The notes under the pieces are model-generated. The model did not search any database. It saw nothing but the letters and a program-made list of their open reading frames with translations, and had not been told where the DNA came from. 64,000 bases of DNA from the NCBI RefSeq assembly GCF_042647465.1, contig NZ_JBHRVN010000004.1; one strand, given 5' to 3'. This document shows positions 1 through 7,518 of this stretch, in pieces. The translations under genes and the position numbers were made by a program. The DNA is from Wagnerdoeblera intermedia (GTDB lineage: Bacteria > Pseudomonadota > Alphaproteobacteria > Rhodobacterales > Rhodobacteraceae). The first letter of the stretch is position 1. The number at the start of each line of letters is the position of its first letter.

Positions 1-1
1 G

Positions 2-562
2 CGTGATATGCCCGTTGAGGCGTTCAATGTGCATGGCCTCTCAGAAGAGTTCCTGCGGGATTTTCCGGTCTTCCGTGAGGTCGGGCAGGCGTTTCTGGAT
101 TTCGTGGGCGACGCGCGGCTGATCATTCACAATGCCAAGTTCGACATTAAGTTTTTGAACTTTGAGCTGGGGAAAGCCGGGCTGACCCATCTTTGCTGGG
201 AAAATGTCACCGACACCCTGGCCATGGCGCGCCAGAAGTTTCCCGGTTCTCCGGCAACCCTGGATGCTTTGTGCCGCCGTTTTGGTGTTGATAACTCCGC
301 ACGTGAAAAGCACGGGGCGCTTCTCGACAGTGAAATTCTCGCAGAAGTCTATCTGGAACTGATCGGCGGCCGTCAGCCGGATCTGGTACTGGCCCCGGTT
401 GCTGAAAAGCGCAGCACGGATGCGGTGAGCCTGGATCAAAACTGGCGCGCAAGGCCCCGGTCTGTGCCGCTGCCCTCAAGGCTGAGCCCTGAAGAGGCTG
501 CAGCTCATGAGGCTTTTGTTTCTAAAATCGGTGAAAGTTCCATCTGGAAAAAATTCGCGTAA
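2..562 (+). CDS. dnaQ: DNA polymerase III epsilon subunit, 3'-5' exonuclease (5' end outside window)
   Basis: Proofreading exonuclease of the replicative polymerase. The reading frame is open from base 2 and the family N-terminus, with the first DxE motif, lies upstream of the window, so this is a partial gene. Visible are the ExoII region (HNAKFDIKFLN) and the ExoIII region with HGALLDSEILAEVYLEL, whose His and Asp belong to the two-metal site of DnaQ/DEDDh exonucleases. The last ~60 residues are the linker and tail that in the family contacts the alpha subunit. It ends 42 bases before a hairpin terminator shared with convergent secB. Confidence 0.93.
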   Translation, partial: RDMPVEAFNVHGLSEEFLRDFPVFREVGQAFLDFVGDARLIIHNAKFDIKFLNFELGKAGLTHLCWENVTDTLAMARQKFPGSPATLDALCRRFGVDNSAREKHGALLDSEILAEVYLELIGGRQPDLVLAPVAEKRSTDAVSLDQNWRARPRSVPLPSRLSPEEAAAHEAFVSKIGESSIWKKFA

Positions 563-603
563 CGCGCAGAATTTCAGCCTTTTGACTTTCAGACAGCTAA
601 AAA

Positions 604-630
604 AGAAAGGGCGCCTTTGGCGCCCTTTCT
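604..630. terminator. bidirectional intrinsic terminator between dnaQ and secB
   Basis: A perfect 10-bp stem (606-615 with 619-628) around a TTT loop, with A-rich and T-rich flanks, so it can stop transcription of both convergent genes. Confidence 0.85.
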
Positions 631-637
631 GTCATGC

Positions 638-1108
638 TCAGGCGTTTCCTGCCTGGGCGCGACGTGCCAGTTCCTGGCGATAAAGCGCGAGGAAGTCAAC
701 CGGATCAAGGTTCAGCGGCGGGAAGCCACCGTCACGGGTGACATCCGACACGATGCGGCGCACGAAGGGGAAAACCATCCGCGGGCATTCGATCAGCAGG
801 AAAGGATGCATCTGGTCATCCGGAACGCCTTCGATATGGAAGACGGCGCCGTATTCGATCTCCAGAAGGAACAGGTTTTCGTTGTTCACTTTGTTGATCG
901 CGGTGACCTTGTACTTCTGGATCACCTCGAACTGGTTCTCGACCGGACGTTTTGAGGCATCAAGCGAGACCTGAACCTGGATATCCGGCTGAACATCGCC
1001 CGAGTTCGCGCCTTTGCGGGCCAGAACGTTTTCAAAGCTGAGGTCACGGACATATTGAGTGACGACATTCATCCGGACCTGCGGCGGTGCGGCGTTCTCT
1101 TCAGACAT
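638..1108 (-). CDS. secB: protein-export chaperone SecB
   Basis: Tetrameric cytoplasmic chaperone that holds preproteins unfolded and hands them to SecA. 156 residues, normal for alphaproteobacterial SecB; recognisable stretches are VRDLSFENVLARKG near the start and HPFLLIECPRMVFPFVRRI in the second half. The frame is open further upstream, but the ATG at 1108 is preceded by a GAGGAG ribosome site and gives the family N-terminus MSEEN. The C-terminal tail is short and alanine-rich rather than zinc-binding, as usual for this class. Confidence 0.96.
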   Translation of the reverse strand: MSEENAAPPQVRMNVVTQYVRDLSFENVLARKGANSGDVQPDIQVQVSLDASKRPVENQFEVIQKYKVTAINKVNNENLFLLEIEYGAVFHIEGVPDDQMHPFLLIECPRMVFPFVRRIVSDVTRDGGFPPLNLDPVDFLALYRQELARRAQAGNA

Positions 1109-1139
1109 CGGGGTCTCCTCGTGAAATTCCGTTGTTAAA

Positions 1140-1168
1140 GTGTTAGCAGCCGATCCGACGGGCCTCAA
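1140..1168 (-). promoter_or_regulatory. candidate secB promoter
   Basis: Read leftward: TTGAGG (1168-1163), 17-nt spacer, TAACAC (1145-1140), about 30 nt before the SecB start. Only the match to the -35/-10 pattern supports it. Confidence 0.4.
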
Positions 1169-1224
1169 TGCCGCAGATGCAGGTTGTGAAACCCGTCACG
1201 CCTTTCGCGGCAAAGCGGTTTTCC

Positions 1225-1253
1225 TTGTATCTAAGGCCAAAATGCACTAGATG
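1225..1253 (+). promoter_or_regulatory. candidate rpsA promoter
   Basis: TTGTAT, 17-nt spacer, TAGATG. The -10 resembles the TAGAT-type -10 boxes of the tRNA promoters in this window. It would give a leader of about 125 nt before rpsA. Confidence 0.35.
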
Positions 1254-1384
1254 CGCCCCATCCCGATGGCATCAGTGGCCGGGGCCGGAATTTTCCGGAC
1301 CTTTCAGCTTTGCGAACGGGGCCATGAAAGACCGGCGGAGACAACCGCCTGGCCCGTGAAACAGATTAAAAGGACTGCATACGC

Positions 1385-3064
1385 ATGTGCGCTAAATCGA
1401 CTATGGAAGAATTCGAAGCCCTTCTTAACGAGAGCTTTGAACTGGACACCCCCGAAGAGGGCACGGTTGTCAAAGGCAAGGTCATTGCTATCGAAGCTGG
1501 CCAGGCCATCATCGACGTCGGCTACAAAATGGAAGGCCGCATCGATCTTAAAGAATTCGCAAACCCGGGCGAAGCGCCTGAGGTTGCTGTTGGCGACGAA
1601 GTCGAAGTCTACCTCGACCGCGTTGAAAACGCTCGCGGCGAAGCTGTTATCTCGCGCGAAAAAGCAAAACGCGAAGCGGCCTGGGATCGTCTGGAAAAAG
1701 CTTACGCTAAAGAAGAGCGCGTCGATGGCGCCATCTTCGGCCGCGTCAAAGGCGGCTTCACTGTTGATCTGGGCGGCGCTGTTGCCTTCCTTCCGGGTTC
1801 GCAGGTTGACGTCCGTCCGGTGCGTGATGCCGGCCCGCTCATGGGTCTGAAGCAGCCGTTCCAGATCCTGAAAATGGACCGTCGTCGTGGCAACATCGTG
1901 GTGTCGCGTCGTGCGATCCTCGAAGAGTCGCGTGCAGAACAGCGTGCTGAAATCATCGGCAAACTGGCTGAAGGTCAAATCGTTGACGGCGTGGTCAAGA
2001 ACATCACCGAATACGGTGCCTTCGTTGATCTCGGCGGCGTTGACGGCCTGCTGCACGTCACCGACATGGCATGGCGCCGTGTGAACCACCCGTCGGAAAT
2101 CCTCGCAATCGGTGAGACCGTGAAGGTCCAGGTTGTGAAGATCAACAAAGAAACCCACCGCATCTCGCTGGGCATGAAACAGCTCCAGACCGATCCGTGG
2201 GACGTTGTTGAGAAAACCTACCCGCTGGGTTCGGTCCACAAAGGCCGCGTCACCAACATCACCGACTACGGCGCATTCGTTGAGCTGGAAGCTGGTGTTG
2301 AAGGTCTCGTTCACGTCTCGGAAATGTCCTGGACCAAAAAGAACGTGCACCCCGGCAAGATCGTTTCGACCTCGCAGGAAGTCGACGTCATGGTCCTCGA
2401 GATCGACTCGGCAAAACGCCGTGTCTCGCTCGGCCTGAAGCAGGTGATGCGCAACCCGTGGGAAGTGTTCGCTGAGAACAACCCGGCCGGCACCCAGATC
2501 GAAGGCGAAGTCAAGAACATCACCGAGTTCGGTCTGTTCGTTGGCCTCGAAGGCGATATCGACGGCATGGTCCACCTCTCGGATCTGTCGTGGGATCAGC
2601 GCGGCGAAGACGCGATTGCCAACTACCGCAAGGGCGACACCGTCCGTGCAGTGGTTTCGGAAGTCGACGTTGAGCGTGAGCGCATCTCGCTCTCGATCAA
2701 AGCTCTCGGCGAAGACACCTTCACCGATGCAGTTGACGGCGTGAAACGCGGTTCGGTCATCTCGGTTGTCGTTTCGGCGATCGAAGAAGGCGGCATCGAG
2801 GTGGAATACAACGGCGCCAAGTCGTTCATCCGCCGTTCGGACCTCGCACGTGACCGTGGCGACCAGCGCCCCGAGCGCTTCCAGGTTGGCGACACCCTGG
2901 ACGTCCGCGTCACCAACATCGACCCGAAAACCCGTCGTCTGGGCCTGTCGATCAAAGCACGCGAGATCGCAGAAGAGAAAGAAGCTGTCGAGCAGTACGG
3001 TTCGTCCGATTCGGGCGCGTCGCTGGGCGACATCCTCGGTGCAGCACTGCGCGGCAACAACTGA
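1385..3064 (+). CDS. rpsA: 30S ribosomal protein S1
   Basis: Binds mRNA on the small subunit and is needed for initiation on structured messages. 559 residues with six S1 OB-fold repeats; repeats three to five are easily seen as G.V.NITEYGAFVDLGG-like units ending in HRISLGMKQ-type segments. Length matches alphaproteobacterial S1. A purine-rich AAAAGGA lies about 11 nt before the ATG. Codon use is strongly biased, as expected for an abundant protein, which also explains the long empty frames on the opposite strand. Followed by a strong terminator. Confidence 0.97.
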   Translation: MCAKSTMEEFEALLNESFELDTPEEGTVVKGKVIAIEAGQAIIDVGYKMEGRIDLKEFANPGEAPEVAVGDEVEVYLDRVENARGEAVISREKAKREAAWDRLEKAYAKEERVDGAIFGRVKGGFTVDLGGAVAFLPGSQVDVRPVRDAGPLMGLKQPFQILKMDRRRGNIVVSRRAILEESRAEQRAEIIGKLAEGQIVDGVVKNITEYGAFVDLGGVDGLLHVTDMAWRRVNHPSEILAIGETVKVQVVKINKETHRISLGMKQLQTDPWDVVEKTYPLGSVHKGRVTNITDYGAFVELEAGVEGLVHVSEMSWTKKNVHPGKIVSTSQEVDVMVLEIDSAKRRVSLGLKQVMRNPWEVFAENNPAGTQIEGEVKNITEFGLFVGLEGDIDGMVHLSDLSWDQRGEDAIANYRKGDTVRAVVSEVDVERERISLSIKALGEDTFTDAVDGVKRGSVISVVVSAIEEGGIEVEYNGAKSFIRRSDLARDRGDQRPERFQVGDTLDVRVTNIDPKTRRLGLSIKAREIAEEKEAVEQYGSSDSGASLGDILGAALRGNN

Positions 3065-3093
3065 TTGCCTGACAGCGTAAGCTGAGACATGGA

Positions 3094-3130
3094 CGGCCCT
3101 GCACCCTTCGGTGCAGGGCCGTTTTCGTTT
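3094..3130 (+). terminator. rpsA terminator
   Basis: 12-bp perfect stem (3094-3105 with 3110-3121), CTTC loop, then TTTTCGTTT. Confidence 0.9.
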
Positions 3131-3258
3131 CAGGGCAAGAAACTCTGTAAAATGCAGCAAACTCTTTACAGGTAAACAGAATTGTGCAGGCTGTAGTTCT
3201 GCCTAAGTCTTTGCCAGGCCCGGCTGAACAGGGTCCGTATATAATCCGGGGGGATTTG

Positions 3259-3567
3259 ATGATACGCTCTGAGCTGATCCAGAAGATCGCGGACGAAAAT
3301 CCGCACCTGACCCAGCGGCACGTTGAGCGCATCGTAAACACGGTTTTTGAAGAGGTCATTGCTGCACTTTCGCGGGGTGACCGGGTCGAATTACGCGGTT
3401 TCGGTGCATTCTCGGTCAAAGAACGTGACGCACGGACCGGACGTAATCCGCGTACCGGTGAGTCTGTTGAGGTTGACGAAAAGCGCGTACCCTTCTTTAA
3501 AACCGGGAAACTGTTGCGCGACCGGCTGAACGGTCATGACACCGGACCGGATGAGGATAATGATTAA
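3259..3567 (+). CDS. ihfB: integration host factor beta subunit
   Basis: DNA-bending nucleoid protein, works as a heterodimer with IhfA. 102 residues; the HU/IHF signature is clear (GFGAFSVKERDARTGRNPRTG) along with the C-terminal VPFFKTGKLLRDRLN. The frame extends upstream to 3184, but the ATG at 3259 has a GGGGGGAT ribosome site and yields the standard N-terminus MIRSELIQKIA. It overlaps the next gene by 8 bases, so the two are probably co-translated. Confidence 0.96.
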   Translation: MIRSELIQKIADENPHLTQRHVERIVNTVFEEVIAALSRGDRVELRGFGAFSVKERDARTGRNPRTGESVEVDEKRVPFFKTGKLLRDRLNGHDTGPDEDND

Positions 3568-3919
3568 ATATCTCCGCTGGCTCGTCCTTGGGGTGATCGG
3601 GATTTTCCTGATCACTGTTGCTTTGGCGAACCGCGACACTGTCACCCTGAATGCCCTGCCCCATGACATTGGCCAGGTCGCCAGGTTCAATACCTCAATC
3701 GAAGTGCCGCTCTTTGTGGTGGCGTTCGGCGGCATCCTGATGGGGCTGCTGATCGGCTTTGTCTGGGAATGGCTGCGGGGCCATCGCGCCCGCGCAGAAG
3801 CTTCTGCTCGTGCCCGCGAAGTCGCCCGTCTTGAGCAGGTGGTCGCTGCCAATGCACCCCAGGCCGCGCAGAAGGACGAGGTTCTGGCGCTGCTGGAAGC
3901 CCCGCGCAGGGGGCACTGA
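3560..3919 (+). CDS. LapA-domain inner-membrane protein
   Basis: 119 residues. Two hydrophobic helices (about residues 5-23 and 51-72) are followed by a basic, alanine-rich coiled tail, the layout of the LapA (formerly DUF1049) family linked in Escherichia coli to lipopolysaccharide assembly. The start at 3560 was preferred over 3536 because GAGG sits 4 bases upstream. It overlaps ihfB and its stop is one base from trpF, so the three genes form one unit. The function in this organism is inferred from the family only. Confidence 0.85.
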   Translation: MIKYLRWLVLGVIGIFLITVALANRDTVTLNALPHDIGQVARFNTSIEVPLFVVAFGGILMGLLIGFVWEWLRGHRARAEASARAREVARLEQVVAANAPQAAQKDEVLALLEAPRRGH

Positions 3920-3920
3920 T

Positions 3921-4622
3921 ATGCCTGTACGTTTTGTGGCGCCCGGCCAGCTGCCGGGCCAGGGCGGTGCTGTGCGCGCCAAGATCTGCGGATTGCGCAG
4001 TGCCGGCGATGTTGCGGCGGTGGCAGAAGCCGGGGCCGCTTATGCAGGCTTCGTGTTCTTTCCCAAATCCCCGCGCAATCTTTCCATAGACGAGGCTGCA
4101 GCCCTGGCCATCGAGGCTCCTGTGGGCCTTGCGAAGGTTGCGCTGGTGGTCGATGCCTCGGATGATCTGCTCGATGCCATCACCGCCCGCGTGCCGCTGG
4201 ATATGATCCAGCTTCACGGCGCAGAAAGCCCCGGGCGTGTGGCAGACGTCCGCGCCCGCTACGGCCTGCCGGTGATGAAGGCCATCGGGATAGCTGAGGC
4301 CTCAGACCTTGAGGGCCTGGCGCAGTATGAAGCCGTAGCCGACCAGATTCTGGTCGACGCCAAGCCTCCGAAAAATGCGGATCTTCCGGGCGGCAACGGC
4401 CTGGCCTTTGACTGGCGCCTTTTGCAGGGGCGTCAGTGGCGCAGGCCCTGGATGCTGGCAGGCGGTCTTACCCCAAAAAATGTGGCAGAGGCTGTGCGGC
4501 TCACAGGCGCACGCCAGGTCGATGTCTCTTCCGGGGTAGAGGCGAGCCCCGGCTGCAAGGACCCTGCCCTCATAGCGGCCTTTACGGCGGCGCTGGCCCA
4601 TACCGGGGCGCCAAAGCTCTGA
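3921..4622 (+). CDS. trpF: phosphoribosylanthranilate isomerase
   Basis: Third step of tryptophan synthesis: Amadori rearrangement of phosphoribosylanthranilate to CdRP. TIM-barrel motifs are KICGL (general-base Cys), GFVFFPKSPRNL, QLHG, LVDAK (general-acid Asp) and the phosphate-binding LAGGLTP and VDVSSGVE. 233 residues with the ATG at 3921; about 18 residues precede the first strand, more than usual, so a GTG near 3972 is a possible alternative start. The gene is separated from trpB and trpA here and instead follows ihfB-lapA. Confidence 0.95.
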   Translation: MPVRFVAPGQLPGQGGAVRAKICGLRSAGDVAAVAEAGAAYAGFVFFPKSPRNLSIDEAAALAIEAPVGLAKVALVVDASDDLLDAITARVPLDMIQLHGAESPGRVADVRARYGLPVMKAIGIAEASDLEGLAQYEAVADQILVDAKPPKNADLPGGNGLAFDWRLLQGRQWRRPWMLAGGLTPKNVAEAVRLTGARQVDVSSGVEASPGCKDPALIAAFTAALAHTGAPKL

Positions 4623-4625
4623 AGC

Positions 4626-4883
4626 TTAATGGCGGTCGCAGCCGCAATCGTGCCGGGGATCACTTCCCGGCACCGGATCATAGCCGCTGCCCCCCCAGGG
4701 GTTGCAGCGCGCAATGCGCCAGGCCGCCATCCAGCCCCCCTTCAGCCCGCCATGCAGCTTCAAAGCCTCCAGCGCATAGGCCGAGCACGTGGGCTGAAAG
4801 CGGCAGGCATAGCCCATCCAGGGACTGAGGATCAGCCGATACCCCTTAACGGCCCAGGTCAATGCATGGGCCAGGGGGCTCAT
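4626..4883 (-). CDS. yidD: membrane protein insertion efficiency factor YidD
   Basis: 85 residues with the family pattern: YRLILSPWMG, CRFQPTCSAYALEAL, and RIARCNPWGGSGYDPVP. A small membrane-associated protein that helps YidC-dependent insertion. Its start overlaps the rnpA stop by 4 bases (ATGA), which indicates translational coupling. It converges with trpF, whose stop is only a few bases away. Confidence 0.95.
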   Translation of the reverse strand: MSPLAHALTWAVKGYRLILSPWMGYACRFQPTCSAYALEALKLHGGLKGGWMAAWRIARCNPWGGSGYDPVPGSDPRHDCGCDRH

Positions 4884-5248
4884 GGCTTAACAGCGCCTTC
4901 TTTCGCGGCTGGCTCTTTGGGCGTGTGAACCCTGCGGATGGCAAAAGCCAGGTCGTTCTTCAGTTCCGCAAAGTCACGCACCACGGTCGCGCCAGGACGG
5001 GCCACCATCACATAATCCCAGCCAGGTTTGCCGTCGCGCACCAGAATTTCACGGGCAAGTTCGCGCATACGCCGCCGCGCCAGGTTGCGCATGACGGAAT
5101 TGCCGACCTTTTTTGAGGCGGTAAAGCCGATCCGCACCAGGTCAGAGCCATCCCCGCGCTCGCGCGCCTGAAGAAGAAAGCCCCCGGTTCCCTGACGACG
5201 GGCCTGGGCGGCCCGCAGAAAATCAGAGCGGAGTTTCAGAACATTCAT
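4880..5248 (-). CDS. rnpA: ribonuclease P protein component
   Basis: Protein subunit that assists the RNase P RNA in 5' maturation of tRNA. 122 residues; the RNR signature is present as GNSVMRNLARRRMRELAR. N-terminus MNVLKLRSDFL is typical. Sits 113 bases after rpmH, with a terminator-like hairpin between, and overlaps yidD. Confidence 0.95.
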   Translation of the reverse strand: MNVLKLRSDFLRAAQARRQGTGGFLLQARERGDGSDLVRIGFTASKKVGNSVMRNLARRRMRELAREILVRDGKPGWDYVMVARPGATVVRDFAELKNDLAFAIRRVHTPKEPAAKEGAVKP

Positions 5249-5275
5249 CGCAAACCTGCCAGGTCTTGGAACGAC

Positions 5276-5296
5276 AAAAAGCGCCGCATGCGGCGC
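5276..5296 (-). terminator. terminator-like hairpin between rpmH and rnpA
   Basis: A 16-base palindrome GCGCCGCATGCGGCGC followed, read leftward, by five T. It would stop part of the transcripts after rpmH and so lower rnpA relative to L34. Confidence 0.6.
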
Positions 5297-5361
5297 CTTG
5301 CCTGCCCCCGAAGGGGCGGGTCAGTCCGGTTCGGGCCAGCAGGCCGGCCCTTACCAAGGTC

Positions 5362-5496
5362 TTATGCGCAAAGGCGCTTACGGCCTTTTGCACGACGTGC
5401 TGCCAGAACGCGCTGACCACCGTTGGTCGCCATACGCGAACGGAAGCCGTGGCGCCGCTTGCGGACCAGCTTCGAGGGTTGATAAGTGCGTTTCAT
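5362..5496 (-). CDS. rpmH: 50S ribosomal protein L34
   Basis: 44 residues, MKRTYQPSKLVRKRRHGF at the N-terminus and the basic RAKGRKRL-type tail, unmistakable L34. The ATG is at 5496 and the TAA at 5362-5364. First gene of the conserved rpmH-rnpA-yidD order. Confidence 0.97.
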   Translation of the reverse strand: MKRTYQPSKLVRKRRHGFRSRMATNGGQRVLAARRAKGRKRLCA

Positions 5497-5561
5497 CGCG
5501 CTCTCCATTCGGTTGACAGGAGCCCGGGTGGATTCGGAACACTGTCGTCAATAAGGCGCAG

Positions 5562-5590
5562 TCCATACCGGGGCCTATACCCCAAGTCAA
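5562..5590 (-). promoter_or_regulatory. candidate rpmH promoter
   Basis: Read leftward: TTGACT (5590-5585), 17-nt spacer, TATGGA (5567-5562), leaving a leader of about 60 nt. Confidence 0.5.
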
Positions 5591-5725
5591 TCGCAATGGC
5601 CCTGTTTTTTCGCGGATTCCTGCCGCTAAATCTCCTTGCTCTGTTGTGGATCCGACCTATCTGCTAGGCAGTTGTTCAAACGGCCGTGATCGGATCAACC
5701 GCAGGGCCTGAGACGGACGGAGGAT

Positions 5726-7111
5726 ATGCTGAACAGCCTTTCCGGGCGGTTCCTCGGCCTGACCCTGACCTTTGTGCTCCTGGCAGAGGCGCTGATTTTT
5801 CTGCCGTCCGTCGCGGGTTTCCGCGAGGACTGGATGAAGCAGCGCCTTGATAAGGCTCAGATTGCTGCGCTTGCGCGGCTGACGACGGACGGACCGGTGG
5901 ATGAAAATCTGGAAGCCGAACTGCTGGCGAATGCCGGTGTGTTCAACGTCGTTCTGCGGCGCGATGAGGCGCGGCAACTGATCCTTTCTTCCCCCATACC
6001 GGCGCCGGTTGCAGCGACCTATGACCTGCGCTTCGCGGGGGTCTGGGATCTGGTGCGCGATGCACTGGCTGCGATGCTCGGTCGCGGGAATGACGTGATC
6101 CGGATCATCGGCACGCCGTCAAATGACGCGGGCCTTCTGATCGAGGTGACGACACAAAGTGCGCCTCTGCGCGAAGCGCTGCTGGAATCAGGTCTGCGCA
6201 CTCTTTTCACCTCGGCATTGATCGTCGCCGCAACGGCGCTTTTGTTGTTCATGGCGGTGCATGCGCTGATGGTGCGCCCCATTGGCCGGGTGGTCGATCA
6301 TATCAAAGCCTATGCGGCCTCGCCCGAAGACGCGCATCTGGTCATCACGCCCACCTCCCGTCTGCGAGAGCTGCGGGAGGCAGAGGAGGCGCTGCAGTCC
6401 ATGCAGACCCGCCTGACCGGTGCCCTGCGTCAGAAAGAGCGGCTGGCCCAGCTGGGGGCAGGGGTCGCCAAGATCAGCCATGATCTGCGCAATATCCTCG
6501 CCTCGGCACAGCTTTTCGCCGATCGCCTGGAGAGCAGCGAGGACCCCAAGGTCGCCCGCATGGCACCGAAGCTGCTGAACTCAATCTCCAGGGCGGTCAC
6601 TCTGTGTGAAACCACCCTTTCCTTCGGCAAGGCGGACGAAGCAGAGCCGCGGCTTGCCCCGCTGCGGCTCCAGCCCCTTGTGGAGGAGGTGCTGAGTGGT
6701 GAGGGCCTCGACACGCCAGGTCAGGTTGCAGCTATTGTCGATCTTCCGGCGGATCTGACCATCGAAGCGGATGGCGAGCAGATTTACCGCGTCTTTGCGA
6801 ACCTGATCCGCAACGCCCGTCAGGCCATTGAGGCGACCGGGCAGGGCGGTGAAATTGAAATCAGCGGTGCGGAAGATGACAGCAGCGTCTGGATCCGCGT
6901 CGGCGACACCGGTCCCGGTCTTCCGAAAAAGGCGCGTGAGAACCTGTTCGCGGCCTTTCAGGGCAGCTCCCGCAAGGGCGGAACGGGACTCGGTCTGGTG
7001 ATCGCCTCAGAGCTTGTTCGCGGGCATGGCGGCAGCCTTGAGCTGTTGCGCAGCGATGCCGATGGAACAGAGTTCCTGATAACTCTGCCGGGAGTCAGGA
7101 AAATTTCGTGA
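5726..7111 (+). CDS. orphan sensor histidine kinase
   Basis: 461 residues. TM helix at about 8-28, a ~130-residue periplasmic region, second TM at about 158-180, HAMP linker, then the HisKA H-box KISHDLRNIL (phospho-His near residue 251) and an HATPase domain with N-box NLIRNARQA, G1 DTGPGLP and G2 GGTGLGL. All residues needed for autophosphorylation appear present. The H-box reads HDLRN rather than the commoner HELR, as in HPK subfamilies with an Asp after the His. No response regulator adjoins it; the neighbours are rpmH and tRNA-Arg, so partner and signal are unknown. Confidence 0.88.
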   Translation: MLNSLSGRFLGLTLTFVLLAEALIFLPSVAGFREDWMKQRLDKAQIAALARLTTDGPVDENLEAELLANAGVFNVVLRRDEARQLILSSPIPAPVAATYDLRFAGVWDLVRDALAAMLGRGNDVIRIIGTPSNDAGLLIEVTTQSAPLREALLESGLRTLFTSALIVAATALLLFMAVHALMVRPIGRVVDHIKAYAASPEDAHLVITPTSRLRELREAEEALQSMQTRLTGALRQKERLAQLGAGVAKISHDLRNILASAQLFADRLESSEDPKVARMAPKLLNSISRAVTLCETTLSFGKADEAEPRLAPLRLQPLVEEVLSGEGLDTPGQVAAIVDLPADLTIEADGEQIYRVFANLIRNARQAIEATGQGGEIEISGAEDDSSVWIRVGDTGPGLPKKARENLFAAFQGSSRKGGTGLGLVIASELVRGHGGSLELLRSDADGTEFLITLPGVRKIS

Positions 7112-7138
7112 CCTGCTCAAAATTCTGCGCTTTCCCTC

Positions 7139-7167
7139 TTGCGGCCTGGTCCACTGACGGCTAGATA
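7139..7167 (+). promoter_or_regulatory. tRNA-Arg promoter, copy 1
   Basis: TTGCGG (7139-7144), 17-nt spacer, TAGATA (7162-7167), 18 nt before the mature tRNA 5' end. The same plan recurs before the second copy and at the right edge of the window. Confidence 0.7.
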
Positions 7168-7185
7168 CCGCCTCACGAAGACAGC

Positions 7186-7262
7186 GCGCCCGTAGCTCAG
7201 CTGGATAGAGCACCAGACTACGAATCTGGGGGTCAGAGGTTCGAATCCTTTCGGGCGCGCCA
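7186..7262 (+). tRNA. tRNA-Arg (anticodon ACG), copy 1
   Basis: 77 nt with encoded CCA. Acceptor GCGCCCG pairs with CGGGCGC; anticodon stem CCAGA/TCTGG holds loop CTACGAA; the T-arm contains GGTTCGAATCC. Confidence 0.97.
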
Positions 7263-7274
7263 CTTCTTCGGATC

Positions 7275-7308
7275 AAAAAGCCGCGGTTCGCCGCGGCTTT
7301 TTTGTTTT
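7275..7308 (+). terminator. terminator of tRNA-Arg copy 1
   Basis: Stem AAAAAGCCGCGG/CCGCGGCTTTTT with TTCG loop, then TGTTTT. Confidence 0.9.
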
Positions 7309-7349
7309 GCTCCGCAGACTTCTTATCGCAGGAATTCGCAGATCGCCCC

Positions 7350-7378
7350 TTGCGGTGGCTGCGTGGTCAGGTTAGAGA
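7350..7378 (+). promoter_or_regulatory. tRNA-Arg promoter, copy 2
   Basis: TTGCGG (7350-7355), 17-nt spacer, TAGAGA (7373-7378), 18 nt before the second tRNA. Each duplicate is therefore its own transcription unit. Confidence 0.7.
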
Positions 7379-7395
7379 AGCCACACGAAGACAGC

Positions 7396-7472
7396 GCGCC
7401 CGTAGCTCAGCTGGATAGAGCACCAGACTACGAATCTGGGGGTCAGAGGTTCGAATCCTTTCGGGCGCGCCA
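7396..7472 (+). tRNA. tRNA-Arg (anticodon ACG), copy 2
   Basis: Identical in sequence to the copy at 7186-7262, 210 bp downstream. Confidence 0.97.
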
Positions 7473-7484
7473 CTTCTTCGGATC

Positions 7485-7513
7485 AAAAAAGCCGCGGTTC
7501 GCCGCGGCTTTTT
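7485..7513. terminator. terminator of tRNA-Arg copy 2 and of the convergent nuclease gene
   Basis: Same AAAAAGCCGCGG-TTCG-CCGCGGCTTTTT hairpin; the nuclease stop codon lies 6 bases away on the other strand, and the hairpin has A and T runs on both sides. Confidence 0.85.
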
Positions 7514-7518
7514 GCATG

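Larger units (their letters stand above)
7174..7513. repeat. tandem duplication of a tRNA-Arg plus terminator unit
   Basis: Two direct copies of about 128 bp (7174-7301 and 7384-7512, offset 210 bp) contain the whole tRNA, its 5' flank and its terminator. They differ essentially by one A in the terminator A-run. The intervening promoter DNA is not identical. Confidence 0.9.

Noticed and set aside
1168..1359. 63-codon plus-strand frame before rpsA
   Set aside because: Covers the predicted rpsA promoter and leader and has no homologue or ribosome site.
1304..3160. 618-codon open frame antisense to rpsA
   Set aside because: It mirrors rpsA codon bias (few stops on the opposite strand of a highly expressed GC-rich gene) and has no domain.
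3240..3245. TATAAT just before ihfB
   Set aside because: No -35 box at a workable distance, and a start there would leave the ribosome site outside the transcript.
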